A DNA stretch of 64,000 bases from an uncultured Alistipes sp. Its GTDB lineage: Bacteria; Bacteroidota; Bacteroidia; Bacteroidales; Rikenellaceae. The notes below the pieces were generated by a model. That model was not told the DNA's origin. It ran no database searches and worked only from the letters and a program-made list of their open reading frames with translations. Below are positions 9,011 through 17,927 of the stretch, in pieces. Numbering within the stretch: the first letter of the stretch is position 1; each line of letters opens with the position of its first letter. The DNA lies in NCBI GenBank assembly GCA_944321955.1, contig CALUNG010000005.1, positions 1-64,000 of the forward strand. Reading direction: 5' to 3'. Both the position numbers and the translations under genes were made by a program.

Positions 9011-10890
9011 CACTTCACTACGACATAATCGTTGTCGGCGGCGGGCATGCCGGCTGTGAGGCCGCTTCGGCAGCCGCGCGGCTGGGGTCGCGCACGCTGT
9101 TGCTGACCATGGACATGACCAAATTTGCGGCCATGTCGTGCAATCCGGCGGTGGGAGGTGTCGCCAAGGGTCAGATCGTCCGCGAGATCGATGCTTTGGG
9201 CGGTCAGATGGGACGCATCACCGACCTTACGACCATACAGTTCCGCATGCTGAACCGCTCGAAGGGGCCGGCCATGTGGAGTCCGCGTGCGCAGTGCGAC
9301 AAGAGCCGTTTCTCGGCGGAGTGGCGGCACACGCTCGAAAACACGCAGAACCTCTATATATGGCAGGATACGGCCGATGCCATACTCTTTGACCGGACAG
9401 AGGGCCGGACGCGCGTAAAGGGCCTTAAAACGCGAATGGGAGTGGTTTTCGAGGCCGATGCCGTGATACTTACGAGCGGCACGTTCCTCGGTGGCCTTAT
9501 GCACTGCGGACGGGCCCATGCCGAGGGGGGACGTGCGGGCGATGCGGCCTCGACCGGCATCACCGAATCGCTTGTGGCCGTTGGCTTCGAGACGGGGCGC
9601 ATGAAGACCGGCACGCCGGCGCGCCTCGATGCACGCACCATCGATTTCGAGCGCCTCGAGCCGCAGTACGGCGACGAGGAGCCGTCGAAGTTCTCGTTTT
9701 CGGACGAGACGGAGCCCGTACGCCACCAGTTGCCCTGCTTTCTGGTCTACACGTCGCCCGAGGTTCACGCCACGCTGCGCGAGGGCTTTGCCGATTCGCC
9801 GCTGTTCAACGGCACGATCAAGGGTATCGGACCCCGCTACTGCCCCAGTATCGAGGACAAGCTGCGCACTTTCGCCGACAAGGAGCGCCACCAGCTCTTT
9901 CTCGAGCCGGAGGGAGGCTCGACGAACGAGTATTATCTCAACGGATTCTCGTCGTCGCTGCCCTGCGACATACAGCTTCGGGCCCTGCACCGGATCGAGG
10001 GACTCGAGAACGTGCATGTCTACCGCCCGGGATACGCCATCGAGTACGACTACTTTCCGCCCACGCAGCTGAAGCACTCACTGGAGACCAAACTCGTTGA
10101 CAATCTGTACTTTGCGGGCCAGATAAACGGCACTACAGGGTATGAGGAGGCCGCCGCGCAGGGACTTATGGCCGGCATCAACGCCCACCGCCGCCTGCGG
10201 GGGGAGGAGCCCGTTGTGCTGCACCGCGACGAGGCCTATATCGGGGTGCTGATCGACGACCTGGTGACCAAGGGGGTCGACGAACCCTACCGCATGTTCA
10301 CGTCGCGTGCCGAGTACCGCATACTGCTGCGGCAGGACAACGCCGATGCGCGGCTTACGCCCAAAGGATACGAAATCGGCCTTGTTTCGAAGAGGAGATA
10401 CGAAAAATTCCTCAAAAAAAATCGCGCCGTAGAATCGCTTGTTTCGTACGCACACCGACAGAGTGTCAAGGCAGGCGAAATTGAGGAGTATCTGAAATCG
10501 GTCGGATCGGAGCCGATGGCGCAGGGTCGCAAGCTCTATGACGTGCTTTTGCGCAACGAAGTGACGATCGAGGGGATCCGCCATGCGCTGCCGCGGCTCG
10601 ACCGTTTTATCGAGAGCGAGCATATCGGGCGCGAGGAGATCGAGGAGGCGGAGATACAGATCAAGTACCGGGGCTATATCGAGCGCGAGAAGTTCATTGC
10701 CGAGAAGCTGCACCGGCTGGAGAATATTGCGATACCGGCGGGCTTCGACTTCAACTCGATGCATTCGCTGACCATCGAGGCGCGGCAGAAGCTGACCCGC
10801 ATAGCGCCCGCAACCATCGGGCAGGCGTCGCGCATACCGGGAGTATCGCCGGCGGACATCAACGTTCTGCTGATAAGGTTCGGCCGATAG
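9007..10890 (+). CDS. mnmG: tRNA uridine-5-carboxymethylaminomethyl modification enzyme MnmG (GidA)
   Basis: 627 residues starting [16 protein letters not shown]; the ATG at 9007 overlaps the ybeY stop. The FAD-binding Rossmann motif GGGHAGCEA is at residues 11-19. The family signatures [11 protein letters not shown] and [10 protein letters not shown] and the C-terminal helical tRNA-binding domain are all present. With MnmE it makes the cmnm5 modification at wobble uridine 34. Full length for the family. In many bacteria gidA lies near the replication origin, which is of interest given the parS-like sites just downstream. Confidence 0.97.
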   Translation: MTLHYDIIVVGGGHAGCEAASAAARLGSRTLLLTMDMTKFAAMSCNPAVGGVAKGQIVREIDALGGQMGRITDLTTIQFRMLNRSKGPAMWSPRAQCDKSRFSAEWRHTLENTQNLYIWQDTADAILFDRTEGRTRVKGLKTRMGVVFEADAVILTSGTFLGGLMHCGRAHAEGGRAGDAASTGITESLVAVGFETGRMKTGTPARLDARTIDFERLEPQYGDEEPSKFSFSDETEPVRHQLPCFLVYTSPEVHATLREGFADSPLFNGTIKGIGPRYCPSIEDKLRTFADKERHQLFLEPEGGSTNEYYLNGFSSSLPCDIQLRALHRIEGLENVHVYRPGYAIEYDYFPPTQLKHSLETKLVDNLYFAGQINGTTGYEEAAAQGLMAGINAHRRLRGEEPVVLHRDEAYIGVLIDDLVTKGVDEPYRMFTSRAEYRILLRQDNADARLTPKGYEIGLVSKRRYEKFLKKNRAVESLVSYAHRQSVKAGEIEEYLKSVGSEPMAQGRKLYDVLLRNEVTIEGIRHALPRLDRFIESEHIGREEIEEAEIQIKYRGYIEREKFIAEKLHRLENIAIPAGFDFNSMHSLTIEARQKLTRIAPATIGQASRIPGVSPADINVLLIRFGR

Positions 10891-10927
10891 CGCCGAAAAG
10901 GGATTGTTTCCGATACAATTTACATGG

Positions 10928-10955
10928 TTGCCGTCCGGTTTCGGGCGGCAATTTT
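10928..10955 (+). terminator. Terminator after mnmG
   Basis: A 9-base-pair stem (TTGCCGTCC / GGGCGGCAA, one G-U pair) with a 6-base loop is followed by TTTTC. It lies 38 bases after the mnmG stop and just before the parS-like array. Confidence 0.65.
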
Positions 10956-10963
10956 CATTCATA

Positions 10964-10979
10964 TGTTCCACGTTGAACA
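10964..10979. promoter_or_regulatory. parS-like site 1 (one mismatch)
   Basis: TGTTCCACGTTGAACA differs by one base from the palindrome TGTTCCACGTGGAACA, a form of the conserved ParB-binding site TGTTNCACGTGNAACA. First of three sites at exact 37-base steps. Confidence 0.7.
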
Positions 10980-11000
10980 CTACCCCACGCCCGCGAACGT

Positions 11001-11016
11001 TGTTCCACGTGGAACA
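11001..11016. promoter_or_regulatory. parS-like site 2 (perfect palindrome)
   Basis: TGTTCCACGTGGAACA is a perfect 16-base palindrome. It matches the parS centromere consensus at all fixed positions and is the same core as Pseudomonas-type parS. It starts 37 bases after site 1. Confidence 0.82.
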
Positions 11017-11037
11017 CCACCCCGCAGCCGAGAAGAA

Positions 11038-11053
11038 CGTTCCACGTGGAACA
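11038..11053. promoter_or_regulatory. parS-like site 3 (one mismatch)
   Basis: CGTTCCACGTGGAACA has a perfect 14-base palindromic core with the outer base changed. It starts 37 bases after site 2, just before the ilvE terminator. Confidence 0.75.
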
Positions 11054-11065
11054 CCGCATAAAAAA

Positions 11066-11089
11066 GCGGGCAGCCGCAAAGCCACCCGC
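11066..11089 (-). terminator. Terminator of ilvE
   Basis: On the minus strand a GC-rich hairpin (outer stem GCGGG/CCCGC, inner mismatches) is followed by six T. It lies 22 bases after the ilvE stop. Confidence 0.6.
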
Positions 11090-11111
11090 AAAACAAAATC
11101 ATAAAAATTAT

Positions 11112-12125
11112 TTACTCTACAATGGTAGTCCAGCCGTACTTGTCTTCGGCACGTCCATACTGAATATCCTGCAGCATGTTGTACATTTTCTGCGAATATT
11201 CGCCGACGGTATCACCGAAATCGTACTCCTTTTTGGTATCGAGATCGACAATCTTGCAGATAGGCGAGATAACTGCAGCCGTTCCGCAGGCACCGCACTC
11301 GGTAAACCGTGCAAGCTCATCAACGGGAACCTGACGCTCCTCGACCTTCAGACCCAGATCGGCAGCAAGCTGACGAAGGCTCTTGTTGGTGATGGAGGGA
11401 AGAATCGACGTCGATTTCGGCGTAACATAGAGGCCGTCGCGGATGCCGAAGAAGTTTGCGGCACCGCACTCCTCTATATATTTACGCTCGACGGAGTCGA
11501 GGTAGAGAACATTCGAATAGCCGAGCTGGTGAGCGTGTTCGCCCGAGAGAATACTCGAAGCGTAGTTACCGCCGACCTTCACGTCGCCTGTTCCACGTGG
11601 AGCAGAACGGTCCTGTTCGCGGTCAACAACCACCTTTATAGGCTTGATACCCTCCTTGAAATAGGCTCCGACGGGCGATGCGAAGATGATGAGCATCGCT
11701 TCGGTAGCGGCCTTGACACCGAGAACGGGGTTGGTACCGATCAACAGCGGACGCAGATAGAGCGAAGCACCCGTGCCGTAGGGAGGAACGAAACGCTCGT
11801 TGCGGCGAACGACCTCACAGCAGGCGTCGACGAACATCTTCTCGGTCGGAACCGGAAGACAGAGTTTGCGAGCCGACGACTGAAGACGTTTGGCGTTTTC
11901 GTCGACGCGGAAGAGACGGATTTTGCCGTCAACGCCGCGGAAGGCCTTCAATCCCTCGAACAATTCGAGGCCGTAGTGGAGGCACGCGGCCGACATGTGC
12001 ATGTTGATGTACTCGCTTTCGCATATTTCCATGTCGCTCCACTTGCCGTCACGGAAATAAAAACGCGCATTGCAGTCGGTCTTGCGGTAGTTGAACCCCA
12101 AAGATGCCCAATCCAGATTTTCCAT
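11112..12125 (-). CDS. ilvE: Branched-chain amino acid aminotransferase
   Basis: Class IV PLP-dependent aminotransferase (337 residues) that interconverts branched-chain amino acids and their 2-keto acids. Visible landmarks are YGLELFEGLKAFRG near the N terminus, the PLP lysine region GTGDVKVGGNYASS, and ECGAANFF and CGTAAVISPI in the C-terminal half. I place the start at the ATG at 12125 (MENLDWASLGF). The frame extends 21 codons further upstream, but that stretch is unlike the family. A parS-like palindrome lies inside this gene at 11589-11604. Confidence 0.95.
   Translation of the reverse strand: MENLDWASLGFNYRKTDCNARFYFRDGKWSDMEICESEYINMHMSAACLHYGLELFEGLKAFRGVDGKIRLFRVDENAKRLQSSARKLCLPVPTEKMFVDACCEVVRRNERFVPPYGTGASLYLRPLLIGTNPVLGVKAATEAMLIIFASPVGAYFKEGIKPIKVVVDREQDRSAPRGTGDVKVGGNYASSILSGEHAHQLGYSNVLYLDSVERKYIEECGAANFFGIRDGLYVTPKSTSILPSITNKSLRQLAADLGLKVEERQVPVDELARFTECGACGTAAVISPICKIVDLDTKKEYDFGDTVGEYSQKMYNMLQDIQYGRAEDKYGWTTIVE
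11589..11604. promoter_or_regulatory. parS-like site 4, inside ilvE (one mismatch)
   Basis: TGTTCCACGTGGAGCA has one mismatch to the palindrome. It lies within the ilvE coding sequence, 551 bases from site 3. It could be chance, but near-perfect copies elsewhere in the window were not noticed. Confidence 0.55.
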
Positions 12126-12249
12126 AATATCAATATTAAAGTTTGCTTTCGTAGTACAGCGGCCGCAACTAACCAAATTGACAGCCACAAATTTTCAAAA
12201 AATTTCGCAGACGCAGCGCAGTGTATCGCAACGTCCACAGCAGGACGCG

Positions 12250-14292
12250 CTACCCTACAACGGCACCGCTTACCATCTTCTTTTCGGGCTGAAGCAGCAC
12301 CAGACGGCCCGACGCATCGGCTCCCATAAGGATCATGCCTCGCGAAAGGATACCCTTTATCTCGCGCGGTTCAAGATTGACGAGAACCAGCACCTGACGT
12401 CCTACGAGATCCTCGGGCGAGTAGTATTCGGCGATACCCGAGACTATTTCGCGCTTGTCGATACCCGTATCGATCGAGAGCTTGAGCAGCTTCCTGGTCT
12501 TGGGGACGCGTTCGGCGGCAAGGATTGTCGAGATGCGTATGTCGGCCTTGCCGAAGTCGTCGAATGTAACCTGTTCCTTCTGCGGCTCGATATGCGAGGC
12601 GGCTTCGGCGGCCATGTTGGCCTTTTTGGTAGCCTCGAGCTTGTCCAACTGCTTCTGTATCACGTCATCTTCGATCTTCTCGAAGAGCAGCGAAGGCTTG
12701 CCTATGTGGTGACCGGCAGCCACGAGGTCGATCGAGCCGATCGAATCCCACGACGGACGCTCGATGTCGAGCATCTCGAGCAGCTTCTTCGACAAGAAGG
12801 GCATGAATGGCTCGATGACGACCGTAAGGTTGGCCGTGATCTGCAGCGCTATGTTGAGTATGGTCTTGACGCGTTCGGGATCGCTCTTGATGAGTTTCCA
12901 CGGTTCGGTGTCGGCCAGATACTTGTTGCCTATGCGGGCGACGTTCATCGCCTCCTTGAGTGCCTCGCGGAAACGGAAATTCTCGATATTGTTCTCGAGA
13001 GCCTCCTTCACGCGGCCGAGGTCAGCGATCGTATCGCGGTCATAATCAGTGAGTTCACCGCGTTCGGGCACTACCCCGCCGTAATATTTTTCGGTCAGCA
13101 CGAGGGCACGGTTAACGAAGTTGCCGAGCACGGCCACCAGTTCGTTGTTGTTGCGCGCCTGAAAATCCTTCCACGTGAAGTCATTGTCCTTGGTTTCGGG
13201 GGCGTTGGCGCAGAGCACGTAGCGCAGCACATCCTCCTTGCCGGGCATGTCCTCGAGATACTCGTGGAGCCATACGGCCCAGTTGCGCGAGGTCGAGATC
13301 TTGTCGCCCTCGAGGTTGAGGAATTCGTTTGCCGGCACGTTCTCGGGCAGGATGTAACCGCCGTGGGCCATCAGCATCGCCGGGAAGACTATGCAGTGGA
13401 AAACGATGTTGTCCTTGCCGATGAAGTGCACGAGCTTTGTTTCAGGATCTTTCCAGTACTTCTCCCAGTCGGGCGTAAGTTCCTTTGTGGCAGATATATA
13501 GCCTATCGGGGCATCGAACCAAACGTAGAGCACCTTGCCCTCGGCGCCCTTGACCGGAACGGGTATTCCCCAATCGAGGTCGCGGCTTACGGCACGGGGC
13601 TGCAAACCGCCGTCGAGCCAGCTCTTGCACTGACCGTAGACGTTGGTCTTCCACTCCTTGTGTCCTTCGAGGATCCACTTGCGCAGGGCCTCTTCGTACT
13701 CGTTCAGGGGCAGATACCAGTGTTTGGTCTCGCGCTTTACGGGAACCGATCCCGACACGGCGCTGTGGGGATTGATCAGCTCGTCGGGCGAGAGTGTCGA
13801 ACCGCACTTCTCGCACTGGTCGCCGTAAGCGCGGTCGTTGCCGCAACGGGGACACGTACCGACGATGTAACGGTCGGCGAGGAAAGTCTGTGCCTCCTCG
13901 TCGTAGTACTGCATCGAGGTCTTCTCGATGAACTTGCCGTCGTCATAGAGCTTGCGGAAGAAGTCCGAAGCCGTCACGGTATGTACGGGCGAGGTTGTAC
14001 GTGAATATATGTCGAACGATATGCCGAGGCCTTCGAACGATTTCTTGATGATGTTGTGGTAGCGGTCGACGATCTGCTGGGGAGTAACACCCTCCTTGCG
14101 GGCCTTGATGGTTATGGGCACGCCATGTTCGTCGCTGCCGCAGATCGAGAGGACGTCGCGGCCGCGCAGGCGCAGATATCGCGTATAGATGTCCGAAGGG
14201 ATATATACTCCGGCGAGGTGGCCTATGTGGACGGGGCCGTTGGCATACGGCAGGGCCGAGGTCACGAGGTATCGTTTGAATTCTTTAGCCAT
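12250..14292 (-). CDS. metG: Methionine--tRNA ligase with C-terminal tRNA-binding domain
   Basis: 680-residue class I synthetase. The HIGH motif appears as HIGH in [11 protein letters not shown] (near residue 22), the zinc knuckle as [18 protein letters not shown], and the KMSKS loop as KISTS (near residue 337). An anticodon-binding helical domain and a C-terminal EMAP/Trbp111-type OB-fold (from about residue 575, [11 protein letters not shown]) complete the protein. It charges tRNA-Met and initiator tRNA. Full length, no oddities. Confidence 0.97.
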   Translation of the reverse strand: MAKEFKRYLVTSALPYANGPVHIGHLAGVYIPSDIYTRYLRLRGRDVLSICGSDEHGVPITIKARKEGVTPQQIVDRYHNIIKKSFEGLGISFDIYSRTTSPVHTVTASDFFRKLYDDGKFIEKTSMQYYDEEAQTFLADRYIVGTCPRCGNDRAYGDQCEKCGSTLSPDELINPHSAVSGSVPVKRETKHWYLPLNEYEEALRKWILEGHKEWKTNVYGQCKSWLDGGLQPRAVSRDLDWGIPVPVKGAEGKVLYVWFDAPIGYISATKELTPDWEKYWKDPETKLVHFIGKDNIVFHCIVFPAMLMAHGGYILPENVPANEFLNLEGDKISTSRNWAVWLHEYLEDMPGKEDVLRYVLCANAPETKDNDFTWKDFQARNNNELVAVLGNFVNRALVLTEKYYGGVVPERGELTDYDRDTIADLGRVKEALENNIENFRFREALKEAMNVARIGNKYLADTEPWKLIKSDPERVKTILNIALQITANLTVVIEPFMPFLSKKLLEMLDIERPSWDSIGSIDLVAAGHHIGKPSLLFEKIEDDVIQKQLDKLEATKKANMAAEAASHIEPQKEQVTFDDFGKADIRISTILAAERVPKTRKLLKLSIDTGIDKREIVSGIAEYYSPEDLVGRQVLVLVNLEPREIKGILSRGMILMGADASGRLVLLQPEKKMVSGAVVG

Positions 14293-14321
14293 AAATAAAT
14301 AATCAGTAACCTAAAATCCCC

Positions 14322-14329
14322 CAAATTTA
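14322..14329 (-). promoter_or_regulatory. Candidate promoter -7 element of metG
   Basis: On the minus strand the sequence reads TAAATTTG, a fit to TAnnTTTG, 29 bases before the metG ATG. No clear -33 partner. Confidence 0.45.
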
Positions 14330-14384
14330 ACAAAAAATTAAGACAAATAATAAAAAAGGGATACTATTTATTAGAAGACGGCGC

Positions 14385-14568
14385 GGCAATAGGTCCATAG
14401 CCTGCTAAGATTCAATCGCAAGCGCAGGAAGGAGATATACTTCCGTGCAGGCTGGCAAAAGATGTCGGCGCTGCAAAGGATGCGGAAGCAGGCAGGGTCG
14501 ATACCGGGACAGGCACAGCATCGCGCGGATGTTCCCGACACAGGCTGCCGCAAGACTACCCCATTGCC
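14385..14568. other. Structured, possibly RNA-coding gap between metG and sppA
   Basis: This part of a 426-base gap shows long-range pairing. An outer stem GGCAAT (14385-14390) / ATTGCC (14563-14568), extended by GG/CC, encloses three hairpins: AGCCTGC (14399-14405)/GCAGGCT (14447-14453) with an inner GGAAG/CTTCC stem (14427-14444), and CGGGA (14505-14509)/TCCCG (14533-14537) with an inner CATC/GATG. The size (184 bases) would suit a small structured RNA, but no TAnnTTTG promoter or T-run terminator is in place on either strand. A 74-codon minus-strand frame through here (14371-14595) is not convincing. Identity unknown. Confidence 0.3.
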
Positions 14569-14665
14569 TGACCGACGGCCGCTTTTCGGCCGCAAATACC
14601 CCGCAAAACTTCCGACAAGGAGAAATGCATGGTGAAAATAATTTATCGTTTTTCGATAAATTTCC

Positions 14666-14683
14666 TAACTTTGCTTAAATTTG
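14666..14683 (+). promoter_or_regulatory. Candidate promoter elements of sppA
   Basis: Two overlapping fits to TAnnTTTG, TAACTTTG (14666-14673) and TAAATTTG (14676-14683), lie 36-53 bases before the sppA start in AT-rich sequence. Confidence 0.5.
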
Positions 14684-14718
14684 TAGCATTTAGGAACAAA
14701 TTCAAACACCATAGGATT

Positions 14719-16497
14719 ATGAAATTTTTCAGAACATTTCTTGCGGCACTGCTGGCTGTAGTGGTTGGCAGTTTCGTTATGGGCTTTCTGTGGATACTGG
14801 TATTCATAGGTATAGCCGGCTCGATGGAGAGCACGACGGTCGTGCAGCCCGAATCGGTTCTGGTTATCAACATCGACGAGCAGATCAGCGATTCGCCGGA
14901 AATCAACCCGTTGAACAGTTTCGATTTTCAGAACATGACGGCGGTACGTCACATGTCGCTCTATTCGGCCTTGCGGGCGATAGACGCGGCGGCAGACGAC
15001 AGCCGCATCAAGGGTATCTGCATACGCCTCAACGGACAGGGATCGGCCGACATAACCACGCTCGAGGAGCTGCGCGACAACATCGAGCAGTTCAAGGCGA
15101 GCGGCAAGTTCGTAGTGGCCTACAACGAGACCTACAGCCAGTTCGGCTACTATCTTTCGTCGGTAGCTGACCGTGTCTACCTCCAGCCCGAAGGGACGCT
15201 CATGTGGAACGGCATAACCTTCAACATTGCCTTCTACAAGGGACTTCTTGACAAGCTCGACATCGAGGCCGAGGTCTTCCGCCCGACGGCCTGCAAGTAC
15301 AAGAGCGCCGTCGAGCCCTACATCCTGACGCGCATGTCGGATGCCAACCGCCAACAGATGAGCGAGTTGGCCGAATCGATATGGGGCACCGTCACCGGAG
15401 CCGTAAGCCGTTCGCGCTCGATACCGGTCGAGAAGCTCAACGCCCTGGCCGACAACCTCAGCGCGCTGGATCCGGAGAAGGCACTCGAAGCGGGGCTTGT
15501 CGACGGGTTGATCTACGAGGACCAGCTGAACGACGTCTATGCCGAATACGGAGTCGAGCCGGGACACAACGGCGAGTACAACACCGTCACGCTCGGGGAG
15601 TATGCCGCACAGGCAGGAGCCGACCTGAGCAACGTATCGGCCGACCGCATAGCCATAGTCTACGCCGAGGGGCAGATCCTCGACGGCAACGGCGAGTACG
15701 ACGCCATCTACGGCAACACGATGGCCGCACGCATCAGGTCGGTGCGTCTCGACGACAAGGTGAAGGCCGTGGTTCTGCGCGTCAATTCACCGGGCGGCAG
15801 CGCTCTTGCGAGCGACGTGATATGGCGCGAGCTTGAGCTTCTGCGAGCCGAGAAGCCGGTAGTCGTATCGATGGGCGGATATGCGGCCAGCGGCGGATAC
15901 TACATTTCGGCACCGGCGGACGTGATCGTTGCCGACAACATGACCCTGACGGGTTCGATCGGCGTCTACGGCATGTACATGAACATAGGCAAGGCTCTGA
16001 AGAACAAGCTGGGCATCACCGTCGACGGGGTCAAAACCAACACGTCGGCCGATTTCGGCAACACTACCCGACCGATCACGGCAACGGAGCGTGCGGCCAT
16101 CATGCGCAGCGTCGACAATGTCTACGAGACCTTTACGGGCCTTGTGGCCAAGGGGCGCAACCTGCCTCTGGAGAAGGTTCTCGAGCTGGCCGGCGGACGC
16201 GTATGGTCGGGCAGCGAGGCTGTCGAACTGGGTCTTGCCGATGCCAACGGCGGACTGAAGGCGGCCATATCGGTAGCTGCGGACAAGGCAGCGCTGGGCG
16301 ACAACTACCGCATCGTCGAGGTTACGGAGATGCCCATGGGGCTGATGTCGCTCTTCACCTCGCTCAACGCACAGGTACGCGAACGTGCCGTCCGTTCGGA
16401 GATGGGCATACTCTACGACCACTATAAAAGCATCAGGGAGGCATTGAGGCTCGACGGGGTTCTGGCCTACTGCCCGTACTACATAAGATTCGAATGA
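14719..16497 (+). CDS. sppA: Signal peptide peptidase SppA, 67K type
   Basis: 592 residues: an N-terminal membrane anchor (about 7-33), then two tandem SppA/S49 domains as in the long form that degrades cleaved signal peptides. The Ser-Lys dyad is visible: Lys195 in the CKYKSAVEPY segment of the first half and Ser391 in GGYAASGGYY of the second half. The NSPGGSALASD motif precedes it. I start at the ATG at 14719 because it opens directly into the anchor; an upstream extension of the frame is AT-rich leader. The stop overlaps the start of mrp. Confidence 0.95.
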   Translation: MKFFRTFLAALLAVVVGSFVMGFLWILVFIGIAGSMESTTVVQPESVLVINIDEQISDSPEINPLNSFDFQNMTAVRHMSLYSALRAIDAAADDSRIKGICIRLNGQGSADITTLEELRDNIEQFKASGKFVVAYNETYSQFGYYLSSVADRVYLQPEGTLMWNGITFNIAFYKGLLDKLDIEAEVFRPTACKYKSAVEPYILTRMSDANRQQMSELAESIWGTVTGAVSRSRSIPVEKLNALADNLSALDPEKALEAGLVDGLIYEDQLNDVYAEYGVEPGHNGEYNTVTLGEYAAQAGADLSNVSADRIAIVYAEGQILDGNGEYDAIYGNTMAARIRSVRLDDKVKAVVLRVNSPGGSALASDVIWRELELLRAEKPVVVSMGGYAASGGYYISAPADVIVADNMTLTGSIGVYGMYMNIGKALKNKLGITVDGVKTNTSADFGNTTRPITATERAAIMRSVDNVYETFTGLVAKGRNLPLEKVLELAGGRVWSGSEAVELGLADANGGLKAAISVAADKAALGDNYRIVEVTEMPMGLMSLFTSLNAQVRERAVRSEMGILYDHYKSIREALRLDGVLAYCPYYIRFE

Positions 16498-17555
16498 TGG
16501 AAGCAACGAAAGAGAGAATCGAGGAGCTGCTGCGGGGAGTCATCCACCCCGAGAGCGGCGCCAACATCGTCGACGGCGGATTCGTCGACAACATCACGGC
16601 GGACGGGAGCCGCATTACGGTGTCGCTGCGTTTCAAAAAGACGCGCGATCCCTTTGCCGCCAAGCTCAAGAACCAGACTCAGAGCCTGCTGGAGGAGCAC
16701 TACCCCGAACTGAAGGGGTCGATAACGGTCTTCGTGAAGGAGGCCGCACCGGCACGTCCGGTCGAGGAGGTGCGCCGCACGACGACCGGCGACATCAGCC
16801 ACATCGTGGCCGTAGCGTCGGGCAAGGGTGGTGTAGGCAAGTCGACCGTAGCGGCCAATCTGGCACTGACGCTCCGCAACATGGGCTACAGCGTCGGACT
16901 GCTCGATGCCGACATCTACGGGCCTTCGCAGCCCAAGATGTTCGGGTGCGAGGGGGCTGTACCCGAAGCCGAGCGCATCGACGGCTACGACTATATCGTT
17001 CCGATAGAGGTTAAGGGTATCAAGCTGATGTCGATCGGTTTCTTCATACGTCCGACGGATGCTCTGTTGTGGCGCGGGGCGATGGCTACCAACGCCCTGA
17101 AGCAGCTCATACACCAGACGCTGTGGGGCAAGCTCGACTTCCTGCTGATAGATCTTCCGCCGGGCACGGGCGACGTACACCTGTCGATAATTTCGGAGCT
17201 GAAGGTAAACGGGGCGGTGATCGTGTCGACGCCCCAACAGGTAGCCGTAGCCGACGTTGTACGCGGAGTTGAGATGTTCCGCCACGAGAATGTCAACATA
17301 CCGGTGCTGGGCATCATCGAGAACATGTCGTGGTTCACGCCGGCGGAGCTTCCGGACCACCGCTACTACATATTCGGACATGGCGGTGCGGCGGCGTATG
17401 CACGTCAATGCGATGCTCCGTTTCTGGGTGAAATACCTATCGTACAGTCGATTATGGAGGGCGGCGAGAGTGGCGTTCCGGCTGTTGAGAGCGACGGGGC
17501 GGTCAACGACTTTTATCGACATGTTGCCGAAAAAATTGTGGATAAACTGCAATAA
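16494..17555 (+). CDS. mrp: Mrp/ApbC-family iron-sulfur cluster carrier ATPase
   Basis: 353 residues with an N-terminal MIP18/DUF59 domain (1-85) and a C-terminal P-loop ATPase (from about 100) with a deviant Walker A GKGGVGKST and the DADIYGPSQP segment. It is expected to bind and deliver Fe-S clusters. The usual CxxC near the C terminus is absent: where many Mrp proteins have a cysteine pair after NMSWF, this one reads TPAELPDHRYY. The 3' end contains a perfect DnaA-box sequence (17537-17545). It overlaps the sppA stop by 4 bases. Confidence 0.93.
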   Translation: MMEATKERIEELLRGVIHPESGANIVDGGFVDNITADGSRITVSLRFKKTRDPFAAKLKNQTQSLLEEHYPELKGSITVFVKEAAPARPVEEVRRTTTGDISHIVAVASGKGGVGKSTVAANLALTLRNMGYSVGLLDADIYGPSQPKMFGCEGAVPEAERIDGYDYIVPIEVKGIKLMSIGFFIRPTDALLWRGAMATNALKQLIHQTLWGKLDFLLIDLPPGTGDVHLSIISELKVNGAVIVSTPQQVAVADVVRGVEMFRHENVNIPVLGIIENMSWFTPAELPDHRYYIFGHGGAAAYARQCDAPFLGEIPIVQSIMEGGESGVPAVESDGAVNDFYRHVAEKIVDKLQ

Positions 17556-17927
17556 TGATGTCGATAACCGCACAACAATTTTTTATTAAAAATAGAAGGA
17601 AAAATTTGGATCTGCGTTCTGCGCGGTTATACGCGGGGTGGCCTGAAAAAGCAAATTTTTTTATCAAAAATTGTTTGCGCGGATATCGTCCGGCCGCGGG
17701 GTCGGGATGTTTACAAAAACTCCATGTCGAAATGTTCGCAACCTCCGTGTGGAAATGTTTACAATACGGACAATATATTGTAGGGCAAAGCGTTGGGGTG
17801 ATGATGGAATTGTCGAAAGGTGTTTATAAAAAACATGTAAGGAAAGTTGTCCACACTATCGACAGCCATTATTATTATTGTTGTTTAAGATTAAATTTAA
17901 TAATATAAAAAAGAATAAGAAGAAGGA
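17537..17927. other. Candidate chromosomal replication origin (oriC)
   Basis: The mrp-nadA gap plus the end of mrp. Left side: a perfect minus-strand DnaA box (TGTGGATAA, 17537-17545) and a one-mismatch box (TGTCGATAA, 17559-17567). Right side, opposite orientation: TTGTCCACA (17847-17855, one mismatch) followed directly by CTATCGACA (17856-17864, two mismatches). Between them are iteron-like repeats beginning ATGTTTACAA or ATGTTCGCAA at 17707, 17732 and 17755. An almost pure A+T stretch (17868-17920), starting with ATT triplets, could be the unwinding element. Gene directions around it are not the divergent pattern expected at an origin, so this remains a candidate. Confidence 0.5.

Noticed and set aside
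10964..11053. The palindromes as operators of a transcription factor or as terminator stems
   Set aside because: The match to the parS consensus, including the CACGTG centre and TGTT/AACA arms, and the exact 37-base spacing fit ParB sites better. Separate T-run hairpins already serve mnmG and ilvE.
13165..13185. A further parS-like half site (TTCCACGTGAAG) inside metG
   Set aside because: Only the centre matches; both outer arms are wrong, and it is explained by coding sequence.
14371..14595. 74-codon minus-strand ORF
   Set aside because: Cys/Arg-rich product without a start signal or domain; it overlaps the folded region, which explains the sequence better. Not fully excluded.
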